Part shown: piece after piece, positions 1-6,855 of the stretch
Layout: every line of letters starts with the position of its first letter
Numbering within the stretch: position 1 is the stretch's first letter
NCBI GenBank assembly: GCA_031732875.1
Contig: JAVMKL010000091.1
Coordinates: 1-33,995, forward strand
DNA from: JAVMKJ01 sp031732875
GTDB lineage: Bacteria > Pseudomonadota > Gammaproteobacteria > Competibacterales > Competibacteraceae
Length of the DNA: 33,995 nucleotides
Reading direction: 5' to 3'
Translations under genes and position numbers: made by a program
Notes under the pieces: generated by a model
What the model was told of the DNA's origin: nothing
The model's database searches: none
What the model saw: the letters and a program-made list of their open reading frames with translations, nothing else

Positions 1-85
1 GCAATCGGATCACGTGCGGCGACACGCTCACGGGGCGGTCAAAATGGTAGGCAGTCTGATGATGCAGTGCAACGCGTATGGCCAT
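1..85 (-). CDS. Transglutaminase-like (DUF2126-type) protein, N-terminal fragment
   Basis: Partial gene: only the first 28 codons lie in the window and the rest runs off the left edge. Translation from the ATG at 85 begins MAIRVALHHQTAYHFDRPVS and continues SPHVIRL, which I recognise as the start of the large transglutaminase-like/DUF2126 proteins. An AAGGA Shine-Dalgarno sits 6 bases before the ATG. In many proteobacteria this family lies next to a circularly permuted ATP-grasp protein and an alpha-E protein, which is exactly the divergent arrangement here. The trio is predicted to make or process a peptide-like product, but no biochemical role is established. The identification rests on a short stretch plus context. 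Confidence 0.7.
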   Translation of the reverse strand, partial: MAIRVALHHQTAYHFDRPVSVSPHVIRL

Positions 86-430
86 GGCCGATCCTTAGGG
101 ACTGTTTTGCGGTCTTTGTAGAAAGTGGCGACAAATGATCGCATGGTTCATGCAATTTCGATGCAACCCATGGATATCGATCAGAACAAGGACCGAAATC
201 AATTCGCGCGAGTTCCAGCCCCAAGGCAGGGCACAATCGAAATCCAATGCACCAACATCAGGCAAAACCGCAGGCCCACATACCTTGGAGCCTGCCTTGG
301 GGTAACGAAAACAGTGCTCTTTTCCAACGACTCACCGGCTAAATACATCTTTGGCGCGGATATTGCTCAAGCCGGAAAACCCAATGCCTGCGCACTCCCC
401 AAACGTCATGCCCGCGCGGAGAATTAAGGA
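86..430. promoter_or_regulatory. Divergent intergenic region
   Basis: About 345 bases between the minus-strand transglutaminase-like gene and the plus-strand ATP-grasp gene. It should hold both promoters, but I see no convincing -35/-10 pair. A GGAG at 418-421 serves the ATG at 431 with a 9-base spacer. Short open frames here show no family resemblance and I do not call them. Confidence 0.4.
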
Positions 431-1888
431 ATGACCATCAACTGGCAACAGTATGCTGCTCCCGGCTGTTACGACGAACTCATCGACAACGGTTCGGGAC
501 CCCGCCCCGCCGCCAGTGCCCTGTGCGAATACCTGGCATCCCTGAGCGACGAGGACCTGCGCGAGCGCAAGACCGCCGCCGAACTCGCCATCCTGGTCAT
601 GGGCATCACCTTCACCGTCTATACCGAGGGCGGCAGCATCGACCGGGCCTGGCCGTTCGACATCGTGCCGCGCATCATCCCCAAGTATGAATGGGATCGG
701 ACCGAAGCCGGTCTGAAACAGCGGGTGCAAGCGCTGAACCTGTTCATCGACGACCTCTACCACGACCAGAAAATCATCCGGGACGGGGTGTTTCCCGCCG
801 AGGTGCTGGCGCAGTCGGTCAACTTCCGGCCACAGTGCGTGGGCGTCAACCCCCGCCACCGCGTCTGGGCGCACATCTGCGGTTCGGACCTGGTGCGCGA
901 CAAGGATGGCACGATCTACGTGCTGGAGGACAACCTGCGGGTGCCCTCCGGCGTGTCCTACATGCTGGAAAACCGAGTGGTCACCAAGCGGGTATTCCCC
1001 GAATTGTTCGAGCACCAGCGCATCCAGCCGGTGGACGACTACACGCTGCGCCTCTACGACATGCTGGCCTCGCTGTCGCCCCGGCCCGGCGATCATCCGA
1101 CCGTGGTGGTGCTCACTCCCGGCATCTACAACTCGGCCTATTTCGAGCATTCCTATCTCGCCCAGCAGATGGGCGTGGAACTGGTGGAAGGTAGCGACCT
1201 GGAGGTCGGCGACGACGATTGCGTCTACATGCGCACCATCGAGGGACTGGAGCGGGTAGACGTGATCTACCGGCGCATCGACGACCTGTTCATGGACCCC
1301 GAAGTATTCCTGCCCGACTCGGCGCTCGGCGTGCCGGGGTTGATGCGGGCCTGGCGCAAGGGCAACGTGGCGCTGGCCAACGCGCCGGGCGCGGGCGTGG
1401 CCGACGACAAGGTCGTCTACGCCTTCGTGCCGGAGATCATCAAGTACTACCTCGATCAAGATCCCCTCATCGCCAACGTGCCGTCTTTTCTGTGCATGCG
1501 GGAGAAGGATCGGAAATACGTGTTGGCCAACCTGGACAAGCTGGTGGTGAAGCCGGCCAACGAATCCGGCGGTTACGGGATGATGGTCGGGCCGCACGCC
1601 ACATCGGCCGAGCACAAACGCTTCGCCAAATTAATCCAGAAAGATCCACGCAATTACATGGCCCAACCCACCCTGGCGCTGTCCACCTCGCCGACGCTGT
1701 GCGACAACAATCTGATGGAACCACGCCACGTGGACCTGCGGCCGTTCATTCTCTCCGGCGGCCCCCCGACCTACGTGACCACCGGCGGACTGACCCGCGT
1801 GGCTCTGAAAAAAGGCTCCTTGGTCGTCAATTCCTCGCAGGGCGGGGGGAGCAAGGATACCTGGATCGTGGATACGGAGGGTCTCTAA
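431..1888 (+). CDS. Circularly permuted type 2 ATP-grasp protein
   Basis: 485 residues, full length for the family formerly split as DUF404/DUF407. ATP-grasp enzymes join a carboxylate to an amine or thiol through an acyl-phosphate, and this permuted group is predicted to form peptide bonds on an unknown substrate. Recognisable blocks are MGITFTVYTEGG (about residues 57-68), FDIVPRIIP, the VLEDNLRVPSGVSYMLENR segment and VVKPANESGGYGMMVGP (about residues 371-387), which form the nucleotide and metal site. The ATG at 431 matches the usual family N-terminus (W-x-x-Y...Y-D-E-L) and has GGAG at a 9-base spacing. The alpha-E gene starts one base after the stop, so the two are co-transcribed and probably co-translated. 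The substrate is unknown. Confidence 0.93.
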   Translation: MTINWQQYAAPGCYDELIDNGSGPRPAASALCEYLASLSDEDLRERKTAAELAILVMGITFTVYTEGGSIDRAWPFDIVPRIIPKYEWDRTEAGLKQRVQALNLFIDDLYHDQKIIRDGVFPAEVLAQSVNFRPQCVGVNPRHRVWAHICGSDLVRDKDGTIYVLEDNLRVPSGVSYMLENRVVTKRVFPELFEHQRIQPVDDYTLRLYDMLASLSPRPGDHPTVVVLTPGIYNSAYFEHSYLAQQMGVELVEGSDLEVGDDDCVYMRTIEGLERVDVIYRRIDDLFMDPEVFLPDSALGVPGLMRAWRKGNVALANAPGAGVADDKVVYAFVPEIIKYYLDQDPLIANVPSFLCMREKDRKYVLANLDKLVVKPANESGGYGMMVGPHATSAEHKRFAKLIQKDPRNYMAQPTLALSTSPTLCDNNLMEPRHVDLRPFILSGGPPTYVTTGGLTRVALKKGSLVVNSSQGGGSKDTWIVDTEGL

Positions 1889-1889
1889 C

Positions 1890-2858
1890 ATGCTGTCACG
1901 CGTCGCCCAGAACATCTATTGGATGGCCCGTCAAATCGAGCGGGCCGAGGACACCGCCCGCCTGATCAACGTCAACGCCAATCTGCTGCTGGATTTGCCG
2001 CGCAACACCACCTTCGGCTGGTTGCCATTGATCTTCATCGTCGGCGCCGAGAAGCTCTTCTTCGAAAAAGACCCGAACCGGCTGGCCGACGAGACCAACG
2101 TGGTCAAATTTCTGATCAGCGATCGCGACCACCCCAGTTCGATCATTTCCAGCCTGGCCGCCGCCCGCGAAAATCTGCGCACCACTCGCGATACCGTGCC
2201 ACAGGAAGCCTGGGAGCAGATTAACGGCTTGTATATCTACGCCCGCGATCACGTACCCAGCCGGCGCGGTCGCTTCGAGTTCCTGCGCCGCGTCATCCAC
2301 GGCGCGCAGCAAATCGGTGGCCTGCTGGCCGGCGCGATGAGCCGCACCTCCGCCTACGATTTTGTCCGACTGGGCCATTATCTGGAACGCGCCGACATGA
2401 CGACCCGCATTCTGGACGTGCGTTCGGGCAATCTGCTGTCGCATGTCGGTCAGATCCAGACCCAAACCCAAACCCAAACCGTCGCCATTGAAAAGGAGGA
2501 GCAGGATCCGTTCGAGAGCATTCAGTGGATGAGCGTGCTGAAATCGCTCAGCGCCTACCAGATGTACCGCCAGCAGGTACGAGTGCGGGTCAGCGGGCCG
2601 GACGTGCTGAAGTTCCTGTTGCAGGATGAATACTTCCCGCGCGCCGTGGCCTTCTGCCTGCGGCAGTTGGAAATCTGTCTGCGCAAGCTGCCCCGCAACG
2701 ACGCGTCACTAGCCGCCCTCGCCTGCATCAAGCAAAAGCTGAATGCGGCGGCAGTGCCGGAACTGGCCCATGGAGGGTTGCATGATTTCATCGACGAGGT
2801 GCAAATCGGCTTCGGCGAACTGCACGATCAAATCGCCGCCGCCTACTTTTCCCACTAG
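1890..2858 (+). CDS. Alpha-E domain-containing protein
   Basis: 322 residues, mostly helical, opening with MLSRVAQNIYWMARQIERAE and RLINVNANLLLDLP, the signature start of the alpha-E family. The family has no known catalytic residues and is thought to act with the ATP-grasp partner encoded one base upstream. Near residue 190 an in-frame hexanucleotide repeat (nucleotides 2457-2480) encodes alternating Gln-Thr, an unconserved low-complexity loop that could vary in length between strains. The last 27 codons, the stop region and the terminator are repeated just downstream (2964-3125). The gene ends at TAG followed by a strong terminator. Confidence 0.92.
   Translation: MLSRVAQNIYWMARQIERAEDTARLINVNANLLLDLPRNTTFGWLPLIFIVGAEKLFFEKDPNRLADETNVVKFLISDRDHPSSIISSLAAARENLRTTRDTVPQEAWEQINGLYIYARDHVPSRRGRFEFLRRVIHGAQQIGGLLAGAMSRTSAYDFVRLGHYLERADMTTRILDVRSGNLLSHVGQIQTQTQTQTVAIEKEEQDPFESIQWMSVLKSLSAYQMYRQQVRVRVSGPDVLKFLLQDEYFPRAVAFCLRQLEICLRKLPRNDASLAALACIKQKLNAAAVPELAHGGLHDFIDEVQIGFGELHDQIAAAYFSH
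2457..2480 (+). repeat. In-frame hexanucleotide microsatellite in the alpha-E gene
   Basis: ACCCAA-type units repeat three to four times and encode a Gln-Thr alternation. A gain or loss of one unit stays in frame, so this would change protein length rather than switch the gene off. Confidence 0.75.
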
Positions 2859-2906
2859 CTCGTTCCCCGAACCGGCCCGCCGCCGCCTGGTTTAGGAACA
2901 CCCGCC

Positions 2907-2934
2907 GCATCGGCTCTCACCGGTGCTTTTTTTT
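2907..2934 (+). terminator. Rho-independent terminator after the alpha-E gene (copy 1)
   Basis: Stem GCATCGG (2907-2913) pairs with CCGGTGC (2920-2926), including one G-U pair, around a 6-base loop, followed by eight T residues (2927-2934). It closes the ATP-grasp/alpha-E operon. Confidence 0.9.
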
Positions 2935-2963
2935 GGAAATCAATTGCCAATTATGGAGAAGGC

Positions 2964-3056
2964 TTGCATGATTTTATCGACGAGGTGCAAGTCGGCTTCG
3001 GCGAACTGCATGATCGAATCGCCGCTGCCTACTTCGCCCATTGGCTCGTTTCCTGA
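2964..3056 (+). pseudogene. Orphan copy of the alpha-E C-terminus
   Basis: Thirty codons that repeat the end of the alpha-E protein (LHDFIDEVQ, then V for I, GFGELHD, R for Q, IAAAYF, A for S). The original stop is replaced by Trp, and the frame runs on to TGA at 3054-3056. There is no credible start or independent function. It is a remnant of a duplication, or of recombination with a related alpha-E allele. Confidence 0.8.
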
Positions 3057-3097
3057 GCCGGCCCGGCCCGCTACTGGCCGGTTTAGGAACACCCCTC

Positions 3098-3125
3098 GCA
3101 TCGGCTCTCGCCGGTGCTTTTTTTT
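3098..3125 (+). terminator. Rho-independent terminator (copy 2)
   Basis: Stem GCATCGG (3098-3104) and CCGGTGC (3111-3117) with loop CTCTCG, then eight T residues (3118-3125). Same element as at 2907-2934, with one base changed in the loop. It lies only 32 bases before the HiPIP start codon, so HiPIP transcription must start after it or read through it. Confidence 0.88.
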
Positions 3126-3157
3126 GGAAATCAATTGCTAATTATGGAGGCTGAACC

Positions 3158-3532
3158 ATGTCTGATTTAGTTAATCGTCGGTTTTTTGTCAAACTCGGCG
3201 TAATGGGCCTTGCCGCGGTGCCTTTAGGTAACCTGCTGATGGGCAAGCCTGCACAAGCGGCCTCAGCACAACGGGAGGGTTCCAAGGACATACCGAAAAT
3301 GCCTGTGGATGATGGCCAGGCCAAGGCGCTCTACTATGTAGAGAATGCCACCAAGTCGCCCTTCCGGAAAAGCGATGTTCAGTTCTGTCATAACTGCATG
3401 CTTTACAGTGGCCAGGAAGGCGCGGCATGGGGACCCTGTGCTATCTTCTCCTACAGAAAAAACGATGACAATCAAGCATTTTTGGTCAGCGCCAGCGGAT
3501 GGTGCAGGTCATGGGGGCCCAGATCCGCCTGA
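3158..3532 (+). CDS. High-potential iron-sulfur protein (HiPIP), Tat-exported
   Basis: 124 residues. HiPIPs are small periplasmic [4Fe-4S] electron carriers working between the 3+ and 2+ states, often feeding reaction centres, oxidases or sulfur-oxidising enzymes. The four ligands are C77 and C80 (FCHNC), C94 (GPCAIF) and C116 (SGWCRSW), with the family spacing. The N-terminus carries a twin-arginine signal (NRRFFVKLGVMGLA, then a hydrophobic stretch and an A-x-A site near residues 32-36), as expected for a cofactor loaded before export. The ATG at 3158 follows GGAGG at 3147-3151 with a 6-base spacer. The gene is monocistronic, flanked by terminators on both sides. Confidence 0.95.
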   Translation: MSDLVNRRFFVKLGVMGLAAVPLGNLLMGKPAQAASAQREGSKDIPKMPVDDGQAKALYYVENATKSPFRKSDVQFCHNCMLYSGQEGAAWGPCAIFSYRKNDDNQAFLVSASGWCRSWGPRSA

Positions 3533-3557
3533 ATTCCATCAGTTCTGTCTCCCATTG

Positions 3558-3580
3558 CAAGCCGGCTTGATGCCGGCTTG
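3558..3580. repeat. Perfect inverted repeat after the HiPIP gene
   Basis: CAAGCCGGC (3558-3566) and GCCGGCTTG (3572-3580) around a 5-base loop. No T tract follows directly. It probably protects the HiPIP mRNA 3' end or assists the terminator 15 bases further on. Confidence 0.7.
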
Positions 3581-3594
3581 TGGAATATGTGTCG

Positions 3595-3620
3595 CGCTGG
3601 CCCTTGCGCCAGCGTTTTTT
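3595..3620 (+). terminator. Rho-independent terminator after the HiPIP gene
   Basis: Stem CGCTGGC (3595-3601) and GCCAGCG (3608-3614), 6-base loop, then six T residues (3615-3620). Confidence 0.88.
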
Positions 3621-3690
3621 CGCATTGCAGCACCGCCCCCCCTTCCCCGACAATACGCCGCACAATATCCAAGGCACCAGGGGAATCACC

Positions 3691-4350
3691 GTGGCTTACC
3701 AGCATCGTTATCTGGACGGCAGCCCGCTCGACTTGCCGGCCGGCAAGATCGTCTGCATCGGTCGCAACTACCTCGAACACATCCGCGAACTGAACAACGC
3801 GGTCCCGGAAACGCCCATTCTGTTCATGAAACCGGCCACCGCGCTGGCCGGACTGGACGAACCGATCCACCTGCCGGTCGGACGGGGTGAGTGCCATCAC
3901 GAAGTGGAACTGGCGGTGCTGGTCGGCCGGGAGTTGCGGAATGCCGGCGCCGAAACCGCCCGCCAGGCCGTGACCGGTTACGGCATCGCCCTGGATCTGA
4001 CCCTGCGCGACGTGCAGAACGAACTGAAGAAGAAAGGCCATCCCTGGGAAACTGCCAAGGCCTTCGACGGCTCCTGTCCATTGTCACCCTTTCTCAAACC
4101 CGAGGCGTTGCCCGATCCCCAGGCGACCGATCTGGCACTGCGGGCGAATGGAGAATTGCGCCAGCAGGGCAACACCCGGCAGATGATGGTCGGTATCTTC
4201 GAACTCATGGCCCATATCTCCACTCACTTTACCTTGCAGCCCGGCGATGTGGTGTTGACCGGCACCCCCGCCGGGGTCGGACCCTTACGATCCGGCGACG
4301 AACTGATCCTCATCCTGGCCGGACACGAGTTCGCCGCCCGCGTGGCTTGA
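3691..4350 (+). CDS. Fumarylacetoacetate (FAA) hydrolase family protein
   Basis: 219 residues from the GTG at 3691, the size of short YcgM-like FAA hydrolases. These metal-dependent enzymes cleave acylpyruvate-type C-C bonds or decarboxylate oxaloacetate-like acids. Family blocks seen are CIGRNYLEH (about 22-30), PILFMKPATAL, the metal ligands E71 and E73 in HHEVELAVLVG with D102 in ALDLTLRD, and GDVVLTGTPAGVG near the end. The frame is open further upstream, but that part overlaps the HiPIP terminator and lacks family resemblance. GTG at 3691 has GGGGA 6-7 bases upstream and begins right before the conserved domain. The exact substrate is not evident. Confidence 0.9.
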   Translation: MAYQHRYLDGSPLDLPAGKIVCIGRNYLEHIRELNNAVPETPILFMKPATALAGLDEPIHLPVGRGECHHEVELAVLVGRELRNAGAETARQAVTGYGIALDLTLRDVQNELKKKGHPWETAKAFDGSCPLSPFLKPEALPDPQATDLALRANGELRQQGNTRQMMVGIFELMAHISTHFTLQPGDVVLTGTPAGVGPLRSGDELILILAGHEFAARVA

Positions 4351-4372
4351 GCCCCGCCTTCCCTCACCCCCA

Positions 4373-4393
4373 CCCTCTCCCGGCGGGAGAGGG
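4373..4393. repeat. GGGAGAGGG-type inverted repeat
   Basis: CCCTCTCCC (4373-4381) and GGGAGAGGG (4385-4393) with a 3-base loop, preceded by CCCTCACCCCCA. This resembles the dispersed intergenic palindromes common in GC-rich gammaproteobacteria. It lacks a T tract. A related half (CCCCTCTCCCTGTGGGAG) occurs at 10409-10426. Confidence 0.65.
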
Positions 4394-4424
4394 CGTTTCC
4401 GCACCGGCTCCGAACCGCGACGCC

Positions 4425-5003
4425 ATGAACGTTCTCATCGTTTACGCCCACCCGAACCCGCGCAGCTTCAACTGGGCCATTCTGGAGGCGATCGACTCCA
4501 CTCTGCGCGAGCGGGGCCATGCCATCCGCATCCACGATCTTTATCAGATGCAATTCCGGGCAGTGCTGGACAGCGAGGATCTGCTACGCAACTGGCGCGG
4601 CGATTTGCCGGTGGACACACGCCGGGAACAGGACGCCATTCGCTGGGCGCGGGGGCTGGTGTTCGTCTACCCGATCTGGTGGTTCGGCCCGCCGGCCATT
4701 CTGAAAGGCTGGATCGACCGGGTATTCACACGCAAGTTCGCCTTCGATTTCGGTCCCGAGGGCATGAAGGGCCTGCTAACCCATGAAAAAGCATTGATTA
4801 TCAATACATTGGGCGGAGACGAGGCGACCTACCAGCACGAGCGCTGGCACGAACTGCTGGTCCGGCCGATGGCCGAAGGCATCCTGGGTGCCTGCGGAAT
4901 CCGCAACGTCGTCTATCGGGTATTCTACCAGGTGCCGACGGTTTCCCTCGCCGAACGACAGGCGATGCTGGATGAGGTGCGCGCGCTGGCGACGGCGTTC
5001 TGA
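4425..5003 (+). CDS. Flavodoxin-fold NAD(P)H-dependent oxidoreductase (quinone reductase-like)
   Basis: 192 residues, typical of the Flavodoxin_2 family (MdaB, KefF, NQO1-like), FMN/FAD enzymes that pass two electrons from NAD(P)H to quinones or other acceptors. The start MNVLIVYAHPNPRSFN is the flavin phosphate loop. VFVYPIWWFGPPAILKGWIDRVF (about residues 84-106) is the family's flavin/quinone-site signature. ALIINTLGG follows near residue 124. The ATG at 4425 is the first in frame with the conserved N-terminus, though its Shine-Dalgarno is weak. It lies 74 bases after the FAA hydrolase gene on the same strand, so co-transcription is possible despite the palindrome between them. The partner and physiological acceptor are unknown. 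Confidence 0.9.
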   Translation: MNVLIVYAHPNPRSFNWAILEAIDSTLRERGHAIRIHDLYQMQFRAVLDSEDLLRNWRGDLPVDTRREQDAIRWARGLVFVYPIWWFGPPAILKGWIDRVFTRKFAFDFGPEGMKGLLTHEKALIINTLGGDEATYQHERWHELLVRPMAEGILGACGIRNVVYRVFYQVPTVSLAERQAMLDEVRALATAF

Positions 5004-5046
5004 GGAACGACCCGCCGTCCGCAATCGGCTCGTCCCCTCCGATCCG

Positions 5047-6339
5047 TCAAGGCAAATCAGGCAACGCCGAATCGTCGGTCAAGGCCAGCATCGCATCGAT
5101 GAGCCGGTCCGGCTCGCGAACCCCGCCAAAGGTCATCAGCATTCGCGCCTTGGCGATCAGTTCGACGGGCGACAACGGCGCTTCGGGATCGCCCTTGGCA
5201 TGGGTCCGCCGCACCGTCACCCGCTCGCCCCCGCGCACCGTCACCGTCACCGCGCTGCCCCAAGCCCGCGGATAGGCCGACGCGTAGGGTTCCGCCACCC
5301 GCATGCTCGTCCGTTCCCGCAAATCGGCCAGCTCCGCCCGATCCGGCGCGGTGAAGGCGTTGAAATCCACGTTCTCCCGCGCCAGTGCCGCCGCCACGCA
5401 ATGCTGGAGCGAGAATTTGGCCTCATAGTCGCTCTGCGGCATCGGACGGTCGCAGACTTCCAGCGCCGCCGGATAGGTTTCCACCTCGATCTGCTCGATG
5501 GTGCCGGCCACGATGCGATGGCGCAGTTCGTGGGCGGCGTCGATCGCCGGATGGGTGTGCCGGCAGGACGGCCATGGTTTGATCGAAGTTCGCAGCAGTT
5601 GCCAGGGACCGTCCGGGTCGCGCGTCACCGCGCCGGGGTCGGCATCGGGGCAGGTCGCGGTGAACCAGCCCTTGGCGCCTTCCAGAATCGACGGCGGCCC
5701 AGTGAAACCGAACCGCGCCAGATCCGCCGCCAGCACCCCCGCCTCCGCCGCCCGCCCGGCGTGCAGGTGCTTGGTCATGGTCCCCGCCTCCAGAAACTGC
5801 CAAAGCCCGGAAGACTGGGTACCAGCGTTGCCCAAGGCGTGAACCGTGGCCGGTGCGTCGAGTTGCAGCAACGCCGCCGCCGCCATGGCCGAACCGTAGG
5901 GACCACAGGTGGCGGTGTTGTGCCAGATCCGGTAATGGGACGGCCCCACCGCCATCCCGACGCGGGTTGTCGCTTCGAACCCCCACAGCACCGCCTTGAG
6001 CATGGCGTGGCCGCGGATGCCCTCCCGGGCCGCCACCGCCCATGCCGCGGGAACCACCACGCATCCCGGATGCACCACCGAGGCCCGGTGCAGATCGTCG
6101 GTTTCCAGAATGTGGGTCAGCGCCCCCAGCAGAAAGGCGCCGCGCGCGGCATCGGTCGCGGCGGTCGCGCCGGCCCAGCGCAGCAGAATCGCTCCCGGCT
6201 CGGTCGCTCGACCCGCCAGTGCGTTCGCCATCGCATCCAGCGTCAGCAGGGCCGCCTGCTCCAGATCGGTCGGCGCGACCGGCTTGGCGGCGATCAGTTC
6301 GGTCAACTGTTGGGTCAGCGTCGATTCGCGCATCTCCAT
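5047..6339 (-). CDS. MmgE/PrpD family protein
   Basis: 430 residues starting MEMRESTLTQQLTELIA. The family includes 2-methylcitrate dehydratase (PrpD) and cis-aconitate decarboxylase, and many members are of unknown substrate. Typical features are DAMANALAGR (about residues 35-44), repeated small-residue helices (GAFLLGALTHILETDDLHRASVVHPG) and the HAMLKAVLWGFEATTRVG block. The ATG at 6339 follows AAGGAGG with a 4-base gap, and a second ATG at 6333 would have a 10-base gap, so either could be used. No prpB/prpC neighbours are present, so a propionate role is not supported. The gene faces the flavoprotein gene convergently, and no clear terminator separates them. Confidence 0.88.
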   Translation of the reverse strand: MEMRESTLTQQLTELIAAKPVAPTDLEQAALLTLDAMANALAGRATEPGAILLRWAGATAATDAARGAFLLGALTHILETDDLHRASVVHPGCVVVPAAWAVAAREGIRGHAMLKAVLWGFEATTRVGMAVGPSHYRIWHNTATCGPYGSAMAAAALLQLDAPATVHALGNAGTQSSGLWQFLEAGTMTKHLHAGRAAEAGVLAADLARFGFTGPPSILEGAKGWFTATCPDADPGAVTRDPDGPWQLLRTSIKPWPSCRHTHPAIDAAHELRHRIVAGTIEQIEVETYPAALEVCDRPMPQSDYEAKFSLQHCVAAALARENVDFNAFTAPDRAELADLRERTSMRVAEPYASAYPRAWGSAVTVTVRGGERVTVRRTHAKGDPEAPLSPVELIAKARMLMTFGGVREPDRLIDAMLALTDDSALPDLP

Positions 6340-6519
6340 TATTCCTCCTTCGGACAGAAAATTCCGAACACACAGGGATTTTGATAACGAGCGCACGAGG
6401 CGATTTCGCTCGATCGCAACCGCCGCCGCTGGCGCGCTGGGATAATGGACGCCCCGTTCTGGAGAACGAGCTATTCGTCGGAGGAATTTTACCAACTTCT
6501 CCTCGACCGACTTGACCTG

Positions 6520-6700
6520 ATTTCAATCAATTAACAATATAGTATTTAAAATTAATTACTTATATTATTTGTATCCAGCTTTGCACGCCGTTCCGGCGGG
6601 GGACACCTTTCGTGATTCAGTCTTGAATATATATAAATTATTCATATAAAAATCATTATATATTATTTTTAATAATAAATTGACCAACTTACCATCTATC
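6520..6700. promoter_or_regulatory. AT-rich promoter/leader island
   Basis: A markedly AT-rich stretch in GC-rich surroundings, with runs such as TTGAATATATATAAATTATT (6623-6642) and ATTATATATTATTTTTAATA. It lies between the minus-strand PrpD-like gene and the plus-strand EAL/hydrolase gene and probably supplies promoter and upstream elements. It has many possible -10 boxes, so no single promoter can be chosen. Confidence 0.45.
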
Positions 6701-6725
6701 TCGATTGTCATTAGTAGGCCGGCTT

Positions 6726-6750
6726 GCCGGGGTTTGAACCCCGGCTTTTT
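6726..6750 (+). terminator. Terminator hairpin in the leader of the EAL/hydrolase gene
   Basis: GCCGGGG (6726-6732) and CCCCGGC (6739-6745), 6-base loop, then five T residues. It lies about 106 bases before the next start codon and after no plus-strand gene, so it either ends a short RNA or attenuates the downstream gene. Confidence 0.8.
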
Positions 6751-6799
6751 CAGCGAACCTTCGGGGCCCGCGCGCTGGCGCGGAACAGGCGCGGTGCTT

Positions 6800-6826
6800 G
6801 GGCGGCATAACCATCCGCCCTTTTTT
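6800..6826 (+). terminator. Second terminator hairpin in the same leader
   Basis: GGGCGG (6800-6805) and CCGCCC (6815-6820), 9-base loop, then six T residues. It lies 29 bases before the ATG at 6856. The GGGCGG...CCGCCC-T run resembles the hairpin ahead of the encapsulin gene (20400-20427). Confidence 0.78.
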
Positions 6827-6855
6827 CCGAAACGGCATTATCGAGGAGATCCATC

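Larger units (their letters stand above)
2771..3150 (+). repeat. Tandem duplication of alpha-E tail, terminator and leader
   Basis: Two diverged copies about 186-191 bases apart: roughly 2771-2958 and 2954-3150. Each contains the alpha-E C-terminal codons, a spacer with GGTTTAGGAACACCC, the terminator hairpin with eight T residues, then GGAAATCAATTG and an ATTATGGAG segment. In copy 2 the final ATTATGGAGG serves as the ribosome binding site of the HiPIP gene. Differences in the coding part are mainly third-position or conservative. Confidence 0.88.

Noticed and set aside
125..427. 100-codon plus-strand open frame in the divergent intergenic region
   Set aside because: No family resemblance and no clear ribosome binding site. 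It fills the space where the two divergent promoters are expected.
332..1615. Long open frame on the minus strand opposite the ATP-grasp gene
   Set aside because: Shadow of a GC-rich coding region. The translation is rich in His, Val, Gly and Arg with no family resemblance, while the plus strand encodes a full-length conserved protein.
3580..3690. Upstream extension of the FAA hydrolase
   Set aside because: It runs through the HiPIP terminator hairpin. The GTG at 3691 with GGGGA upstream matches the start of the conserved domain.
4888..6384. 498-codon plus-strand open frame over the PrpD-like gene
   Set aside because: Arg/Pro/Gly-rich antisense shadow. The minus strand has the conserved MmgE/PrpD protein with a good ribosome binding site.
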